This document shows positions 8,766-16,627 of a stretch of DNA of 33,054 bases, piece by piece. Both the position numbers and the translations under genes were made by a program. Position 1 is the stretch's first letter, and each line of letters begins with the position of its first letter. Below the pieces are notes generated by a model. That model was not told the origin of the DNA, made no database searches, and worked only from the letters and a program-made list of their open reading frames with translations. Source of the stretch: Burkholderiales bacterium (GTDB lineage Bacteria > Pseudomonadota > Gammaproteobacteria > Burkholderiales > Burkholderiaceae_C); the NCBI GenBank assembly GCA_026400275.1, contig JAPLPK010000045.1, positions 1 to 33,054 on the forward strand, given 5' to 3'.

Positions 8766-9116
8766 ATGCTGTCCTTGTTTCTGAAATGCCTGTTGGGTGC
8801 GCTGGCGGTGCTGGCAATTGCACTGCTGTCGCGCTCCAAGAATTTCGTGGTGGCCGGGCTGGTTCCGCTGTTTCCCACCTTCGCGCTGATCGCCCACGCC
8901 ATCGTGGGCAGCGAACGCTCGATGGCCGATCTGCGCACCACCGCCTTGTTCGGCCTGTGGTCGCTGCTGCCCTACACCGTGTATTTGCTGACCGTCTACG
9001 CCCTGAGCCTGCGCTGCACGCTGACCACCACCCTGCTGTCGGCCACGGCCAGCTGGGCGCTGGCGGCCACGCTGCTGATGCTGACCTGGTCCAGGGTCTA
9101 TCCCACGGGCCACTAG
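8766..9116 (+). CDS. glpM: GlpM-family membrane protein
   Basis: Small inner-membrane protein of 116 residues with four hydrophobic segments. It carries the conserved family core ALLSRSKNFVVAGLVPLFPT followed by FALIAHAIVGSERSMADLRT and TALFGLWSLLPYTVYLL, which I recognise as GlpM. In Pseudomonas this gene was linked to alginate production and lies near glycerol genes; the biochemical function is not settled. Here it starts 8 bases after the penicillin-binding protein stop, suggesting a shared transcript and possibly an envelope-related role (inference). Confidence 0.85.
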   Translation: MLSLFLKCLLGALAVLAIALLSRSKNFVVAGLVPLFPTFALIAHAIVGSERSMADLRTTALFGLWSLLPYTVYLLTVYALSLRCTLTTTLLSATASWALAATLLMLTWSRVYPTGH

Positions 9117-9160
9117 GCCGCTTAACACCACGCTGGCCTATCAGCATTGGCGCATACACC

Positions 9161-9173
9161 TACAATCGTGCGC
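9161..9173 (+). promoter_or_regulatory. Candidate -10 box giving a leaderless DUF2782 transcript
   Basis: TACAAT (9161-9166) is a near-consensus sigma-70 -10 box, followed by seven bases and the ATG at 9174. Transcription would begin at or next to the start codon. No ribosome binding site is seen, and no good -35 box at 16-18 bases upstream. Confidence 0.4.
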
Positions 9174-9491
9174 ATGCGCGCCCTTCTATCCCTCCCCCTT
9201 GTCTTTCTGAGCCTGTTGCTGAGCATGTGTTCAGCCTGGGCCGCAGCACCTGCTGCCCCCACACCGCCCATTGACCAACGCATTGAGCACATTGAAGTCA
9301 TCGACTCCGGCGCCCGCGTCAGCGAACTGCGCGTGGGTGGTGAAACGCAGAACATCAGCGTCCAGCCCAGCAACGGCATGCCCGCCTATGAAGTGGTGCC
9401 AGCCAATGGCGCGCGCAACCGCCGCATTGACGAGCGCGATGGCGGCTCGGGCAGCGTGGGCCAGCGGGTCTGGAAACTGATCAGCTTCTAA
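9174..9491 (+). CDS. DUF2782-family secreted protein
   Basis: Small exported protein of 105 residues. The N-terminus MRALLSLPLVFLSLLLSMCS followed by AWAAAPAA is a signal peptide with a likely AxA cleavage site near residue 22. The mature part, QRIEHIEVIDSGARVSELRV then GGETQNISVQPS and MPAYEVVP, ending GSVGQRVWKLISF, matches the DUF2782 pattern (basic/aromatic end, internal Gly-Ser run). A frame reaching back to TTG 9147 exists, but ATG 9174 puts the signal peptide at the N-terminus. The function of the family is unknown. In beta- and gamma-proteobacteria it typically sits beside thrB or polA; here thrB begins three bases after its stop, so they are very probably cotranscribed. Confidence 0.85.
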   Translation: MRALLSLPLVFLSLLLSMCSAWAAAPAAPTPPIDQRIEHIEVIDSGARVSELRVGGETQNISVQPSNGMPAYEVVPANGARNRRIDERDGGSGSVGQRVWKLISF

Positions 9492-9494
9492 GCC

Positions 9495-10457
9495 ATGGCG
9501 GTCTACACAAAGGTCTCGCTGAAAGAGGCACAGGCGCTGGCGCGCCAACTGGATCTGGGTGAAGTCAGCGCACTGCGCGGCATCGAAGGCGGCATCGAGA
9601 ACACCAACTACTTCGTCACCACCGAGAGCGGCGAATTCGTGCTCACCCTGTTCGAACGGCTGAGCTTCGAGCAGCTGCCGTTCTACCTGCACCTGATGAA
9701 GCACCTGGCCCAGCGCGGCATACCGGTGCCCGACCCGGTGGCCACGAAAACCGGCAACATCCTGCACACCGTCAAGAAGAAGCCCGCCTCGGTGGTCAGC
9801 AAGCTGCGCGGCAAGAGCGAACTGGCACCGGGCGTGCAGCACTGCGCTGCCGTAGGTGACATGCTGGCGCGCATGCACCTGGCCGGCCGCGACTTCGACA
9901 TGGCGCAGCCCAATCTGCGCGGCCTGCCCTGGTGGAACGAGACCGCGCCCGTGGTTATGCCGCACCTGGAGCCGGCCCAGGCCCAACTGCTGCAAAGCGA
10001 GCTGGCCTACCAGAACCACATTGCCGAATCCAGCGCCTACGTGGCCCTGCCGCGCGGCCCCATCCACGCCGACCTGTTTCGCGACAACGTGATGTTCGAC
10101 ACGTTGGACGGCAGCCCGCAGCTCAGCGGCTTCTTCGACTTCTATTTCGCTGGCATCGACACCTGGCTGTTTGACCTGGCCGTGTGCCTGAACGACTGGT
10201 GCATCGATCTGGCCAGCGGCGCCAATGACGCGGCACGCTGCCAGGCCTTTTTAGACGCTTACTGCGCGGTGCGCCCGCTGGCCGCTGCCGAGCGCCAACT
10301 GCTGCCGGCCATGCTGCGCGCCGGCGCACTGCGCTTCTGGATCTCGCGCCTGTGGGACTGGCATCTACCGCGTGAAGCAGCCATGCTGAAGCCCCACGAC
10401 CCCGGCCATTTCGAACGTGTTCTGCGCGAACGCGTGGCCCACCCCATCACGCTCTGA
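9495..10457 (+). CDS. thrB: Homoserine kinase
   Basis: Cytoplasmic enzyme of 320 residues that phosphorylates L-homoserine with ATP, the step before threonine synthase. It belongs to the aminoglycoside-phosphotransferase-like ThrB form found in Pseudomonas and Burkholderiales, not the GHMP form of E. coli. Seen: the N-terminal [20 protein letters not shown], the catalytic HADLFRDN (residues 191-198; Asp193 catalytic, Asn198 metal ligand), and the metal-binding Asp in [17 protein letters not shown]. Length is normal for the family. It starts three bases after the DUF2782 stop and is followed after 16 bases by the BPSS1780-like gene, a conserved trio in this bacterial group. Confidence 0.95.
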   Translation: MAVYTKVSLKEAQALARQLDLGEVSALRGIEGGIENTNYFVTTESGEFVLTLFERLSFEQLPFYLHLMKHLAQRGIPVPDPVATKTGNILHTVKKKPASVVSKLRGKSELAPGVQHCAAVGDMLARMHLAGRDFDMAQPNLRGLPWWNETAPVVMPHLEPAQAQLLQSELAYQNHIAESSAYVALPRGPIHADLFRDNVMFDTLDGSPQLSGFFDFYFAGIDTWLFDLAVCLNDWCIDLASGANDAARCQAFLDAYCAVRPLAAAERQLLPAMLRAGALRFWISRLWDWHLPREAAMLKPHDPGHFERVLRERVAHPITL

Positions 10458-10473
10458 CCTCGCGAAGCTCTCC

Positions 10474-11271
10474 ATGAAACTCAAAATTGTCTCGGCACGC
10501 ACTGGCATTGTGTGGGTGCGGCTGGGCATACAGGTGTTCTTCAAACAGCCGCTGGCACTGACCGGCCTGTTCTTCCTGTTCATGGCCACGCTGTCGGTGC
10601 TGAACCTGGTGCCCATACTGGGCAGCGTGGTGTCGCTGATGCTGCTGCCCACGCTGGGCCTGGGCCTGATGGCGGCGGCCCAGCGCGCCAGCCAGGGCAG
10701 CTTCCCCATGCCCACGGTACTGCTCACCGGCCTGCGCGGTCCGCAAGCCAGCACCAAGCCCCTGCTGGTGTTGGGCCTGATCTACACCTTCTGGTTTTGC
10801 GTGATCGTGGCCCTGACCGCGCTGGCGGACGGCGGCGAATTCGCCCGCATGTTCTTTCTGCACGGCCCGCAGGACGAGGCGGCCGGCAGCGCAGCGGGCA
10901 TGGAGCTACCGCGCGGCATCTTTTTGTTCATGCTTTTGCATCTGCCCTTGTCGCTGGCCTTCTGGCACGCGCCGGCGCTGACGCACTGGCACGGCATTGC
11001 GCCGGTGAAAAGCCTGTTCTTCAGCCTGGTGGGCTGCTGGCGCAACAAGGGCGCTTACGTGGTGTTCGGCCTGGCCTGGTTCGCAGTGGTGATGGCCGAA
11101 GGCATCGTGGTGCAGATCCTGGCGCTGCTGCTGAACTCGAGCGAAGTGCTGGTCATGGGCACCTACGCCGTCAGCCTGCTGACCACCAGCATGTTCATGT
11201 GCTCGGTGTACTTCAGCTTTCGCGACAGCTTCGAGGCCGACGAAACCCTGGAAGAGCTACCAAAACCATAG
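10474..11271 (+). CDS. BPSS1780-family membrane protein
   Basis: Inner-membrane protein of 265 residues with about six hydrophobic segments: around 28-52, 52-70, 98-120, 140-160, 180-205 and 205-235. The N-terminus KLKIVSARTGIVWVRLGIQV followed by FFKQPLALTGLFFLFM is typical of the BPSS1780 family, which has no known function. ATG 10474 is preferred over ATG 10417, which would overlap thrB by 41 bases and lacks family residues. It is likely part of the DUF2782-thrB transcript. Its last six codons and the TAG stop lie inside REP-like copy D, so the C-terminus (ELPKP) appears to be partly repeat-derived. Confidence 0.85.
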   Translation: MKLKIVSARTGIVWVRLGIQVFFKQPLALTGLFFLFMATLSVLNLVPILGSVVSLMLLPTLGLGLMAAAQRASQGSFPMPTVLLTGLRGPQASTKPLLVLGLIYTFWFCVIVALTALADGGEFARMFFLHGPQDEAAGSAAGMELPRGIFLFMLLHLPLSLAFWHAPALTHWHGIAPVKSLFFSLVGCWRNKGAYVVFGLAWFAVVMAEGIVVQILALLLNSSEVLVMGTYAVSLLTTSMFMCSVYFSFRDSFEADETLEELPKP

Positions 11272-11309
11272 CTGCCGGCGCAAATACCACCTGCGCTAGC
11301 GGCACTTTT
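11256..11309 (+). repeat. REP-like palindrome, copy D
   Basis: A 54-base element: GCTACCAAAACCAT, then AGCTGCCGGCGCAAA, then TGCGCTAGCGGCACTTTT. The GC-rich halves form a stem and a TTTT run follows, so it looks terminator-like. The first 16 bases are coding: the upstream gene ends with the TAG in CATAGC of the repeat. The next gene begins five bases after it. Confidence 0.78.
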
Positions 11310-11314
11310 CACCT

Positions 11315-12721
11315 ATGCCCATCCCTAGCGCAGCAGCACCTGCTTTCTCCCGCCGTATTCCGCTGATCGTGGCGACGGCCTTCTTCATGGAGACGCTGGA
11401 CAGCACCATCGTCACCACCGCGCTGCCGGCCATCGCCACCAGCTTCCACACCCATACGCTGGACCTGAGCCTGAGTATTTCGGCCTACCTGGTGGCGTTG
11501 GCGGTGTTCGTACCCACCGCTGGCTGGGCCAGCGACCGCTTCGGTACGCGCAAGCTGTTTGCCGGGGCCATCGCCCTGTTCACCCTGTCGTCGCTGCTGT
11601 GCGCGCTCAGCCCCAATTTGTGGAGCTTTATTGCCGCGCGCACGATGCAAGGCATGGCCGCCGCCTTCATGTCGCCGGTAGGCCGGCTGGTGGTACTGCG
11701 CAGCACGCCCAAAGCCAGGTTGATCGAAGCCCTGGGCCTGATCACCTGGCCAGGGCTGATAGGCCCGGTGCTAGGGCCGCCGCTGGGCGGGTTGATCGCC
11801 ACCTACGCGTCCTGGCACTGGATCTTTTTGATCAACCTGCCGCTGGGCCTGGTCGGCATCTGGCTGGTACTGCGCTATGTGCCGAATGAAACCGCCCAGC
11901 GCACGCCATTCGACCTGGTCGGCTTTGTGTATACCGCCGTGGCACTGGCCGGGCTGGTGCATGGCCTGGCGCTGCTGGGCGAGGTGCAAGGCTCGGCCCA
12001 GGTCGCCCTGCTGTGGCTGGGCTGCGCTGGCGTTGCCGGGGTGCTGGCAATACGCCACGCGCTGCGCCACCCCACGCCCATGCTGGACCTGCGCGCCGTG
12101 GGCGTACCCAGCTTTTCCATCAGCACCCTGTCTGCAGGGATGCTGGCACGCATTGCGATCAACGCCACGCCGTTCCTACTGCCGCTGATGTTCCAGATCG
12201 GTTTTGGCTTGAACGCCTTCCAGGCCGGGCTGATGATCCTGGTCTACATGGGCGGCAACCTGGTGATGAAGAGTGCCACCACGCCGGTGCTGCGCCGCTT
12301 CGGCTTTCGCCGGGTTTTGACGGTGAATGGCGCCCTGTGCGCAGCGGCCATGGCGGCCTGCGGCCTGCTGGCGCCGGGCCAGCCCATGGCCCTGGTCTAC
12401 CCGGTACTGTTCATCGCGGGCATGACGCGCTCCATGCACTTCACCACGGTGTCCACCCTGGCCTTTGCCGACATCCACGCCGAGCAGCGCGCCGGTGCCA
12501 GCACTTTGTCTGCCATGTCGGCACAGGTGGGTGCCACGCTGGGTGTGGCTTTTGCCGCGTTGGCCCTGGCCCTGTTCCAGCAGCTGCGCGGTGCGGCGGC
12601 CCTGGGGCTGGCCGACTTCCAGCACGCCCAGCTGGCCGGTGCCGCGCTGATGGCCGTGGCAGCCGCATGGTCCTTGCGGCTGGCGCCGAATGCGGGCCAC
12701 GAGGTCAGCGGCAAGGCCTGA
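11315..12721 (+). CDS. MFS transporter, DHA2-type (14-segment) exporter
   Basis: Inner-membrane proton antiporter of 468 residues with about 13-14 hydrophobic segments. DHA2 features: FFMETLDSTIVTTALPAIAT in segment 1 (motif D1, LDSTIVTTALP), WASDRFGTRKLF (motif A) in loop 2-3, the RTMQGMAAAFMSPVGRLVVL segment, and ITWPGLIGPVLGPPLGGLIA (motif C of exporters) in segment 5. WHWIFLINLPLG follows, also typical. Similar proteins (MdtD, EmrB/QacA-like) export drugs or metabolites; the substrate is unknown. The gene stands alone between two REP-like copies (D and E). There is no adjacent EmrA-like partner, so it probably acts without an adaptor. Confidence 0.9.
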   Translation: MPIPSAAAPAFSRRIPLIVATAFFMETLDSTIVTTALPAIATSFHTHTLDLSLSISAYLVALAVFVPTAGWASDRFGTRKLFAGAIALFTLSSLLCALSPNLWSFIAARTMQGMAAAFMSPVGRLVVLRSTPKARLIEALGLITWPGLIGPVLGPPLGGLIATYASWHWIFLINLPLGLVGIWLVLRYVPNETAQRTPFDLVGFVYTAVALAGLVHGLALLGEVQGSAQVALLWLGCAGVAGVLAIRHALRHPTPMLDLRAVGVPSFSISTLSAGMLARIAINATPFLLPLMFQIGFGLNAFQAGLMILVYMGGNLVMKSATTPVLRRFGFRRVLTVNGALCAAAMAACGLLAPGQPMALVYPVLFIAGMTRSMHFTTVSTLAFADIHAEQRAGASTLSAMSAQVGATLGVAFAALALALFQQLRGAAALGLADFQHAQLAGAALMAVAAAWSLRLAPNAGHEVSGKA

Positions 12722-12728
12722 GCTGCTT

Positions 12729-12781
12729 GCTATGAAATTAGAAGCTGCCTGCGCAGGTTTTATCTGCGCTGGCGGTCTATT
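12729..12781 (+). repeat. REP-like palindrome, copy E
   Basis: A 53-base element: GCTATGAAATTAGA, then AGCTGCCTGCGCAGG, then TGCGCTGGCGGTCTATT. It fills the gap between the convergent MFS (stop at 12721) and LysR (stop at 12786) genes. I used it as the reference for comparing other copies because it looks little decayed. A bidirectional terminator role is plausible. Confidence 0.78.
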
Positions 12782-12785
12782 CACC

Positions 12786-13712
12786 CTATGGCGTCACAGC
12801 GGCGCCGGCGCCTGCCGAAGCAGCGCGCAAATGCGCCGTCATGTGGTCGGCAAACAGCCGAATTCGCGGCAGCTTCGCGGTACGCTGGTGCATTACCAGC
12901 CAGAGTGTTTTTTGCGGCACGGCTTCACAGTCGCACAGCCGGCGCAGGCGGCTATCGGCCTGCACCAGTTCATCCGGAATCACCCCCACGCCAATGCCGC
13001 GCCGCACAGCGTCGATCAACGAGCCCAAGGTTTCCGTTTGCAGCGCTACAGCACGCACGCATGCACTCAGCCACACCGTTTCCTTCAGCCCCGCCAGTTC
13101 GCCGCCGAGCACCACGCCTTCCATGCGCGCCAGCAGGCCCGCCCCACGTTGTGCGGACCGGGCCAGCGGCAGTTGGCTGGACATGTAGACACCAAAATGC
13201 ACCGGGCCGATGCGCCGCACCACCAGGCCGTCCGACTTGGGCCGGAGCATGCGCACCGCCACATCGGCTTCGTTTTTGCCCATGTCCAGGCTGCGGTGCG
13301 ATGCGTCCAGCTCAAACACCACGCCCGGATGCGCCGTGCGGAAGGACTGAATAGCCTCCAGGGTCAAGGGCACCAGGCCTTCGGCAACCGAGACCTTGAT
13401 GGCGCCTTCTATCTGGCTGTCGGCACCCGCGCTTTGCCGCAATGCAGCCTCCAGCTCCAGCGCAAGTGGCTCCAGGGCCGCGACCAACGCCTTGCCCGCC
13501 ACGGTCAACACGGTTCCCACATGGGTTCGGTGCACCAGTTGCGCGCCCACGCCAGCCTCCAGCGCGGCTAGGCGGCGCGACACGGTGGTGGTCGCAATGC
13601 CCAGCACCCGCCCGGCCTCCAGCAAAGACGGATGGCCCGCCACCACGATCAGCAGACGCAGATCATCCCAGTTCACCTGCTGGTTTTGCAAAGATGCTAA
13701 ACGGATTTGCAT
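12786..13712 (-). CDS. LysR-family transcriptional regulator
   Basis: DNA-binding regulator of 308 residues. The winged helix-turn-helix lies at about 14-72, with LLEAGRVLGIATTTVSRRLA as the recognition region and RTHVGTVLTVAGKAL after it. The effector-binding domain begins at about 100 (IEGAIKVSVAEGLVPL) and shows GSLIDAVRRGIGVGVIPDEL near the hinge. Length is normal. ATG 13712 may be too far upstream: many family members begin at the equivalent of VNWDDLRL, for which a GTG codon is available 13 codons later. A TACACT box seven bases before 13712 suggests a leaderless message from the first ATG. It is divergent from the epimerase at 13773, which is the natural candidate target. Confidence 0.9.
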   Translation of the reverse strand: MQIRLASLQNQQVNWDDLRLLIVVAGHPSLLEAGRVLGIATTTVSRRLAALEAGVGAQLVHRTHVGTVLTVAGKALVAALEPLALELEAALRQSAGADSQIEGAIKVSVAEGLVPLTLEAIQSFRTAHPGVVFELDASHRSLDMGKNEADVAVRMLRPKSDGLVVRRIGPVHFGVYMSSQLPLARSAQRGAGLLARMEGVVLGGELAGLKETVWLSACVRAVALQTETLGSLIDAVRRGIGVGVIPDELVQADSRLRRLCDCEAVPQKTLWLVMHQRTAKLPRIRLFADHMTAHLRAASAGAGAAVTP

Positions 13713-13725
13713 GCATACCAGTGTA
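13713..13725 (-). promoter_or_regulatory. Candidate -10 box close to the LysR start codon
   Basis: On the minus strand TACACT (13725-13720) is followed by seven bases and the ATG at 13712, the same spacing as upstream of DUF2782 and rsmB. No Shine-Dalgarno sequence is visible. No good -35 box is seen. Confidence 0.35.
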
Positions 13726-13772
13726 GCCAGCCCCTGCCTACAGTCTGGGCTTCTGCCATCTGGAGGTTTGAA

Positions 13773-14765
13773 TTGGTAAAGACAGCATTTGTGACAGGCG
13801 CAGCGGGCTTCGTCGGGCGCAACCTGGTGGAGGCGCTACTCAAAGACCACTGGTCGGTGCATGCGCTGGTACGCAGCGCCGCTCCAGCGTGGATGCAGCA
13901 ACGCGGGCTGACGGTGCGCCAAGGCACTTTGGAAGATGCCGCCAGCGTGGCGGCGGCCATGCCCGCGCGGGCCGACGCCGTATTCCATCTGGCCGGCAAT
14001 ACCTCGATGTGGTCCGGCGACGCGCAGCGGCTGCTGCGCGACAACGTGGCCGCCACCCAGGGCCTGCTGGACGCGGCCCACCAGCGCCAGGCCCGCCGCG
14101 TGGTGATGACATCCACGCTGGGCGTGTTCCAGGACAGCGACAGGCCCATCCACGAACACACGCCGCTGCAGCCCAGCACCATCCGCAACCCGTATCTGCG
14201 CACCAAGCTGCTGGCCGACACACTGCTCAGCCAGGCCGCGCACAACGGGTTATCGGTGGTCAGCCTGCACCCGGCCCACATCTTGGGCCCCTACGATGCG
14301 AACGGCTGGATCGGCCTGTTTGACGATGCCGCCCAGGGCAAGATGCGGGCTGCCCCGCGCGGCCGGGCCAGCTTTTGCGGCGTCTCGGCTGTCGCCCAGG
14401 CGCACATTGCGGCGGCCACGCACCCGGCTCCCGCCCGGCGCTATGTGCTGGGCGGCGAAGATGCCAGCTACCTGCAGGTGTTTGCCGACGTGGCCCGCCG
14501 CGTCCACGCCAAACCGGTGGCATCAACGATGCCGAACAGCGTGCTCACCACCGTGGCGGCGCTGGCACATATAGGCGCGCTGTTCAGCGGTAAAAAGCCG
14601 TCCATCACGCCCGGACTGGCCGCTGTGCTGACGCGCACCATGCTGGCGGATTCCCGTCTGGCGCAGAAAGATTTGGGTTACCCCATGCTCGGGCTGGGTG
14701 ACATGCTGGATGCGACCCAAGCCTACTGGGATGCACGCCAAGCTTCCAGCCATTCAAGGCGCTAG
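13773..14765 (+). CDS. NAD(P)-dependent epimerase/reductase (extended SDR)
   Basis: Cytoplasmic oxidoreductase of 330 residues in the dihydroflavonol-reductase/epimerase group. The Rossmann nucleotide-binding motif TGAAGFVG lies at residues 8-15. VFHLAGNTSMW follows the second strand, MTSTLGVF holds the catalytic Ser/Thr, and Y141 and K145 in NPYLRTKLLAD form the YxxxK pair. The start chosen is TTG 13773: GGAGG lies six bases before it (13762-13766) and the Rossmann fold then begins as in the family (MVKTAFVTGAAGF). The in-frame ATG 13707 would overlap the LysR start. The substrate is unknown. The last codons and the TAG stop lie in degenerate REP-like copy I. Confidence 0.87.
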   Translation: MVKTAFVTGAAGFVGRNLVEALLKDHWSVHALVRSAAPAWMQQRGLTVRQGTLEDAASVAAAMPARADAVFHLAGNTSMWSGDAQRLLRDNVAATQGLLDAAHQRQARRVVMTSTLGVFQDSDRPIHEHTPLQPSTIRNPYLRTKLLADTLLSQAAHNGLSVVSLHPAHILGPYDANGWIGLFDDAAQGKMRAAPRGRASFCGVSAVAQAHIAAATHPAPARRYVLGGEDASYLQVFADVARRVHAKPVASTMPNSVLTTVAALAHIGALFSGKKPSITPGLAAVLTRTMLADSRLAQKDLGYPMLGLGDMLDATQAYWDARQASSHSRR

Positions 14766-14805
14766 CGCACATTTCGCCTACGTCAGCCGCTCTTAACTTG
14801 ATAGC
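14752..14805 (-). repeat. REP-like palindrome, copy I (degenerate)
   Basis: On the minus strand it reads GCTATCAAGTTAAG, then AGCGGCTGACGTAGG, then GTGCGCTAGCGCC. It is more decayed than the other copies but has the same length and order of blocks. It spans the end of the epimerase gene, whose final residues and TAG lie in it, and stops just before the convergent arsH stop codon (14808). Confidence 0.55.
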
Positions 14806-14807
14806 AA

Positions 14808-15512
14808 TTAAAGTGATTTCTGGTTTACCCGCTGGGACAGCGCCTCGGCGCTTTCCTTGCGCTCGCTGTAGCGGTCCACCAAGTACGGCGTGGCGTCGCG
14901 CGTCAGCAGAGTGAACTTCACCAGCTCTTCCATCACATCCACCACCCGGTCGTAATAGGCCGAGGGCTTCATGCGCCCGGCTTCGTCGAACTCCAGAAAA
15001 GCCTTGGCCACCGACGATTGGTTGGGGATGGTCAGCATGCGCATCCAGCGGCCCAGCACGCGCAGCTGGTTCACCGCGTTGAAAGACTGCGAACCGCCGC
15101 TGACCTGCATCACCGCCAGCGTCTTGCCCTGGGTGGGCCGCACCGCCCCCTGGCTGAGGGGAATCCAGTCGATCTGGGTCTTCATGATCCCCGTCATCGC
15201 GCCGTGCCGCTCGGGGCTGCACCAGACCATGCCCTCGCTCCACAGCACCAGGTCGCGCAGCTCCTGCACCTTGGGGTGCGATTCGGGCGCGTCGTCGGCC
15301 AGCGGCAGGCCATGCGGGTCGAAGGTCCGTGTCTCGGCTCCCATGGCGGTCAACAGGCGGGCAGCTTCCTCGGTCAGCAGGCGGCTGAACGAGCGCTCAC
15401 GCAACGAGCCATACAGCAGCAGGATGCGCGGCGGGTGGCTGCTGGGCACCGCAGGCTGCAACGCAGCCTGCGTGGGCACCACGAAAAGTGCCGGGTCCAG
15501 GTTAGGAAGCAA
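14808..15512 (-). CDS. arsH: ArsH, NADPH-dependent FMN reductase of arsenic operons
   Basis: Cytoplasmic flavoprotein of 234 residues. ArsH uses NADPH and FMN, and in several bacteria oxidises trivalent organoarsenicals to less toxic pentavalent forms. Seen: [18 protein letters not shown] (FMN phosphate loop GSLRxxS), [40 protein letters not shown], and the conserved end [20 protein letters not shown]. The start chosen is TTG 15512, giving [12 protein letters not shown] as in other ArsH proteins; a longer frame to ATG 15764 runs antisense-like through arsC and has no family residues. The start lies inside the 3' end of arsC (11-base overlap), so it is translationally coupled. It is the last gene of the arsenic operon. 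Confidence 0.93.
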   Translation of the reverse strand: MLPNLDPALFVVPTQAALQPAVPSSHPPRILLLYGSLRERSFSRLLTEEAARLLTAMGAETRTFDPHGLPLADDAPESHPKVQELRDLVLWSEGMVWCSPERHGAMTGIMKTQIDWIPLSQGAVRPTQGKTLAVMQVSGGSQSFNAVNQLRVLGRWMRMLTIPNQSSVAKAFLEFDEAGRMKPSAYYDRVVDVMEELVKFTLLTRDATPYLVDRYSERKESAEALSQRVNQKSL

Positions 15513-15930
15513 TGCGCTGCCCCTGGGCGTTGACGACTTTTTCGCCGTCTTCCTTGGCAAACGCGCCTCGCTGCGGCTGGGGCAAGATGTCCAGCACCGC
15601 CTCGGACGGGCGGCACAGCTTGGCACCCAGCGGCGTGATGACGATGGGCCGCTCCAGCAGGATGGGGTGGGCGACGATGGCGTCGACCAAGGCGTCGTCG
15701 CTAAGGGCCGGGTTGTCCAGCCCCAGCTCTTCATAGGGCGTGCCCTTTTTTCGCAGCACGGCACGCACCGGCAGGCCCAGCTGGGCGAGCAAGGCCAGCA
15801 GCTTTTCGCGGTCCAGCGGGGTTTTCAAATACTCGACCACGGTGGGCTCAACGCCCGAATTGCGGATCAGTGCCAGCACATTGCGCGAGGTGCCACAGGC
15901 CGGGTTGTGGAAGATGGTGGTGTCAGACAT
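15502..15930 (-). CDS. arsC: Arsenate reductase, glutaredoxin-dependent
   Basis: Cytoplasmic enzyme of 142 residues that reduces arsenate to arsenite using glutathione and glutaredoxin. The whole chain closely follows the E. coli plasmid ArsC type: the catalytic C12 in [14 protein letters not shown], and the three arginines that bind arsenate and the intermediate, R60 (AVLRKKG), R94 (LLERPIV) and R107 (KLCRPSE). The end [16 protein letters not shown] is also typical. GGAG lies upstream of the ATG. The start overlaps the aquaporin stop by eight bases and the end overlaps arsH by eleven, so the operon is tightly coupled. It makes the substrate that the aquaporin would release. Confidence 0.96.
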   Translation of the reverse strand: MSDTTIFHNPACGTSRNVLALIRNSGVEPTVVEYLKTPLDREKLLALLAQLGLPVRAVLRKKGTPYEELGLDNPALSDDALVDAIVAHPILLERPIVITPLGAKLCRPSEAVLDILPQPQRGAFAKEDGEKVVNAQGQRIAS

Positions 15931-16627
15931 GGTGTGCTCCTGCAGAAGAGGTTTCTAAAAGTCTGCCCAGGCCCGCGCCCACCAGGGCGCCCAGGCACTG
16001 GGCCAATACAAAGCCAGGCGCGCTGGCTGGCGCGATGCCGGCAAAGCTGTCGCTCAGCATGCGCCCCAGCACGGCGGCCGGGTTGGCAAAGCTGGTGCTG
16101 GCGGTAAACCAGTAGGCAGCGCCGATGTAGCTGGCCACCAGCGCGCTGGCCTTGCCGCTGGGCGCTCGCAGTATGACCAGCACCAGGCCGGCAGTAGCCA
16201 CCGCCTCGGCGAGCCACTGGCCGGCGCCACTGCGCACATGCTGGCTGGTCTGCAGCAGGGGCATCGCGAACATCGCATGCGCCAGCCAGGCACCCAGCAC
16301 CGCACCCAGCAGCTGAAACGCTATGAAATAAAGAGCTACTCGCGCTGGTTTTATCTGCGCCAACTGGCCTTTTGAGCACATAAGCACAGTTACCAGCGGG
16401 TTGAAGTGCGCGCCGCTCACCGGGCCGAATATCTCGATCAGCACGTACAGCGCAAACACCGTGGTCAGGGTATTGGCCAGCAAGGCCAGGCCAACGTTGC
16501 CGCCACACAGGCGCTCGGCCATCACGCCAGAACCAATCACCGCGCACAGCAACGCAGCAGTGCCCAGACATTCGGCCAGCAACTGCTGCGGCAGGCTCGG
16601 CGGCGTGCCGGGTTTAACAGCAGGCAT
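15923..16627 (-). CDS. aqpS: Aquaglyceroporin of the arsenic operon (AqpS-like)
   Basis: Inner-membrane channel of 234 residues with six predicted membrane segments. The first pore loop has HFNPLVT (NPL at 76-78 instead of NPA) and the second SFANPAAVLGRM (NPA at 182-184). LAECLGTAALLCAVIGSGVM and VRSGAGQWLAEAVATAGLVL match the aquaporins found in arsenic operons. Known precedent: in Sinorhizobium meliloti AqpS replaces an ArsB/Acr3 pump and lets arsenite made by ArsC leave down its gradient; the same gene order is seen here. Oddly, REP-like copy F (16320-16373) lies inside the frame and encodes about residues 86-103 (KGQLAQIKPARVALYFIA), the loop and start of the third segment after the first pore motif. 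It overlaps arsR by 14 bases and arsC by 8. Confidence 0.9.
   Translation of the reverse strand: MPAVKPGTPPSLPQQLLAECLGTAALLCAVIGSGVMAERLCGGNVGLALLANTLTTVFALYVLIEIFGPVSGAHFNPLVTVLMCSKGQLAQIKPARVALYFIAFQLLGAVLGAWLAHAMFAMPLLQTSQHVRSGAGQWLAEAVATAGLVLVILRAPSGKASALVASYIGAAYWFTASTSFANPAAVLGRMLSDSFAGIAPASAPGFVLAQCLGALVGAGLGRLLETSSAGAHHV
16320..16373 (+). repeat. REP-like palindrome inside the aquaporin gene, copy F
   Basis: A 54-base element: GCTATGAAATAAAG, then AGCTACTCGCGCTGG, then TTTTATCTGCGCCAACTGG. It is closest to copy E, sharing GCTATGAAAT and GGTTTTATCTGCGC. Unlike the other copies it lies wholly inside a gene, on the strand opposite to its reading, and the gene frame passes through without a stop. 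Confidence 0.72.

Noticed and set aside
15513-15764. Longer ArsH reading frame
   Set aside because: It would overlap most of arsC in another frame and has Arg/Ser/Pro-rich shadow composition; TTG 15512 gives the family N-terminus.
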